Assembly (NCBI GenBank): GCA_022572355.1
Contig: JACZWC010000047.1
Location: forward strand, 1-33,338
Direction of reading: 5' to 3'
From: Bacteroidota bacterium
GTDB lineage: Bacteria; Bacteroidota; Bacteroidia; NORP154
DNA: 33,338 bases
The notes under the pieces are model-generated. The model made no database searches and was not told the DNA's origin. It saw only the letters and a list, made by a program, of their open reading frames with translations. Of this stretch, positions 32,264 through 33,338 are shown piece after piece (within the stretch, counting starts at the first letter, position 1; the number at the start of each line of letters is the position of its first letter). Both the position numbers and the translations under genes were made by a program.

Positions 32264-33338
32264 CTATTGGTAAGTAATTTTATTAGTATATATACTGTTG
32301 CCTTTAACTACCCTGATAAAATACATGCCCTTGGGCTGATCAGATATGTCAAAATAAATAACATAACGATTAAGATCTTCTTCTTTATAAATTAGTTCTC
32401 CTAATGTATTGTACAAATAAATGGATGCCAGAACCCGTTTATTGGCAGCGACCATCACAAGAGTAAATTCTCCGTTATTAGGATTGGGGAAAACTAATGT
32501 TGTCTTGTCCAATGAATACTCATGAGCAAAATCGGAAAATGGATCATTTAACGCTAGAGCTTCTTCATTAACCTGATCTGTTCCTTCGTCTGTAATAGGA
32601 GCACCAGTCTTACAGGTAGATGGTGGGGGACAAGGTCCGCTTCCTGTACAGGGACCGAGATAATCTCCATGCGACAAATGAATGATTAAACAATTTGCAC
32701 ACAAACCAAATTCATTCACACACTGGGTGGTACAATTAGCAACATGGCATATTTCTATCTTGTTTGCAGGAGGTGCAGGGCATGCAGGCAAATTAGATGC
32801 ATCTATTACCTCTACTTTTACTTCATCTGAATCAAAACAATTATTTGCTCCCGTTACGGTAACTGTAAAAACTGTTGTTACATTAGGACAGACTGTGATA
32901 GTTGAAGTGGTTGCACCTGTACTCCACAAATACGTGAAGGGCCCTAGCCCACCAGTAACAGCAGCTGTTAGATCAGCACAATCGGCATTTAAACCTGGTG
33001 GAAATCCAGTAATCACTGTTCTGTCTGGACCAGCGTCTACGATTGGAGACGGATCAATTGTAAGTACCATAAAATCCGAAACTGCGGGGCATGGCCCAAC
33101 TGGATCATCTGTTGTAATGGTGAGTGTAACGGTACCGGCCAAAATATCTGAAGCTGAAGGTGTATAAACAGTTGTAGGATCAGTAGCCAATGTAAAGACT
33201 CCTGTTCCGGATGTTGTCCATGTTATAGAAGAAGCACCACCACCAAAGCTACCCGCCATGGTATGGGTTGAACCCGAACAAATAGTAGCATCAGGTCCGG
33301 CAGCGACAGTAGCCAGTGGATTGATGGTCAACACCACA
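32264..33338 (-). CDS. Large secreted repeat protein, C-terminal part (5' end outside window)
   Basis: Only the last ~358 residues are present; the frame runs off the right edge. In order they show an Ig/PKD-like repeat ('DAGPDATICSGSTHTM' with 'AGTVTLTITTDDPVGPCP', ending in 'FMVLTI'), a second repeat-type strand 'VDAGPDRTVITG' with a PKD-like fold ('GLGPFTYLWSTGATTST'), a Cys/His-rich module (ICHVANC ... HLSHGDYLGPC), an acidic linker and a type IX sorting domain ('LVFPNPNNGEF', 'PKGMYFIRVVK'). The full protein is probably very long, with many such repeats, and is exported to the surface. Adhesin-like or gliding-related functions are typical for this class but unproven here. Confidence 0.88.
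   Translation of the reverse strand, partial: VVLTINPLATVAAGPDATICSGSTHTMAGSFGGGASSITWTTSGTGVFTLATDPTTVYTPSASDILAGTVTLTITTDDPVGPCPAVSDFMVLTIDPSPIVDAGPDRTVITGFPPGLNADCADLTAAVTGGLGPFTYLWSTGATTSTITVCPNVTTVFTVTVTGANNCFDSDEVKVEVIDASNLPACPAPPANKIEICHVANCTTQCVNEFGLCANCLIIHLSHGDYLGPCTGSGPCPPPSTCKTGAPITDEGTDQVNEEALALNDPFSDFAHEYSLDKTTLVFPNPNNGEFTLVMVAANKRVLASIYLYNTLGELIYKEEDLNRYVIYFDISDQPKGMYFIRVVKGNSIYTNKITYQ

Noticed and set aside
32246..32272. Inverted repeat TACCAAT/ATTGGTA as a terminator
   Set aside because: It overlaps the last codons of the secreted protein, has a short AT-rich stem and is not followed by a T-run on the minus strand.
32682..33167. 161-codon plus-strand frame opposite the secreted repeat protein
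   Set aside because: The minus-strand frame shows clear repeats and a sorting domain; the plus-strand frame is a low-complexity Val/Thr-rich shadow.
1..33338. tRNA, rRNA, transposase or defence genes
   Set aside because: I looked for tRNA-like cloverleaf ends, DDE/tyrosine recombinase motifs and nuclease-helicase systems and saw none beyond the VapBC pair.

Overview
The window looks like a piece of a Bacteroidota chromosome, probably a free-living aerobic member. The evidence is four proteins with a C-terminal Por/type IX secretion sorting domain, TAnnTTTG-like -7 elements, host genes without Shine-Dalgarno sequences, and typical gene sets (yicC-gmk-nadD, hmgA-hppD, SDR-type threonine dehydrogenase). 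I cannot fix the genus. The first ~1.16 kb is different: four short, tightly packed plus-strand genes, three with strong Shine-Dalgarno sites. It reads like a phage structural module and stops abruptly, so it is either a prophage remnant or a chimeric join.

Layout. 8-1163: phage-like cassette ending in a probably truncated scaffold-like gene. 1190-3117: secreted SBBP beta-propeller protein and its terminator. 3118-3640: intergenic stretch with four degenerate direct repeats and an orphan coding remnant. 3641-4266: VapC/AbrB-type toxin-antitoxin pair. 4359-6741: tyrosine catabolism (hmgA, hppD) and its terminator, preceded by tRNA hydroxylase trhO. 7947-10084: threonine dehydrogenase, a MORN-type periplasmic repeat protein and a perfect terminator. 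10172-12599: cysS overlapping an M28/glutaminyl-cyclase-type lipoprotein. 12600-17385: a repeat-rich interval, a TPR protein that seems to have absorbed intergenic repeat sequence, and polA. 17580-18975: a two-gene operon of unrecognised exported proteins. 19013-23693: two tandem paralogous M43 metalloproteases carrying sorting domains. 23900-25757: a cystathionine synthase/lyase-type enzyme and a KtrA-type RCK protein. 25809-27884: a flippase-like membrane protein and a divergent EamA transporter. 28077-30234: yicC, gmk, nadD. 30248-31258: OmpA-like coiled-coil envelope protein. 31408-32139: unrecognised conserved-looking protein. 32264-33338: C-terminal part of a large secreted repeat protein that runs off the window.

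Taken together this is mostly core metabolism and information processing mixed with secreted/surface proteins. I do not see a defence island, CRISPR array, integrase, transposase, rRNA or tRNA. The most unusual signals are small in scale. Several kinds of intergenic repeat occur, two of which appear to have entered the reading frame of the TPR gene. There is also an imperfect 82-bp palindrome between gmk and nadD, a foreign-looking left edge, and helical or Cys/His inserts in secreted repeat proteins.
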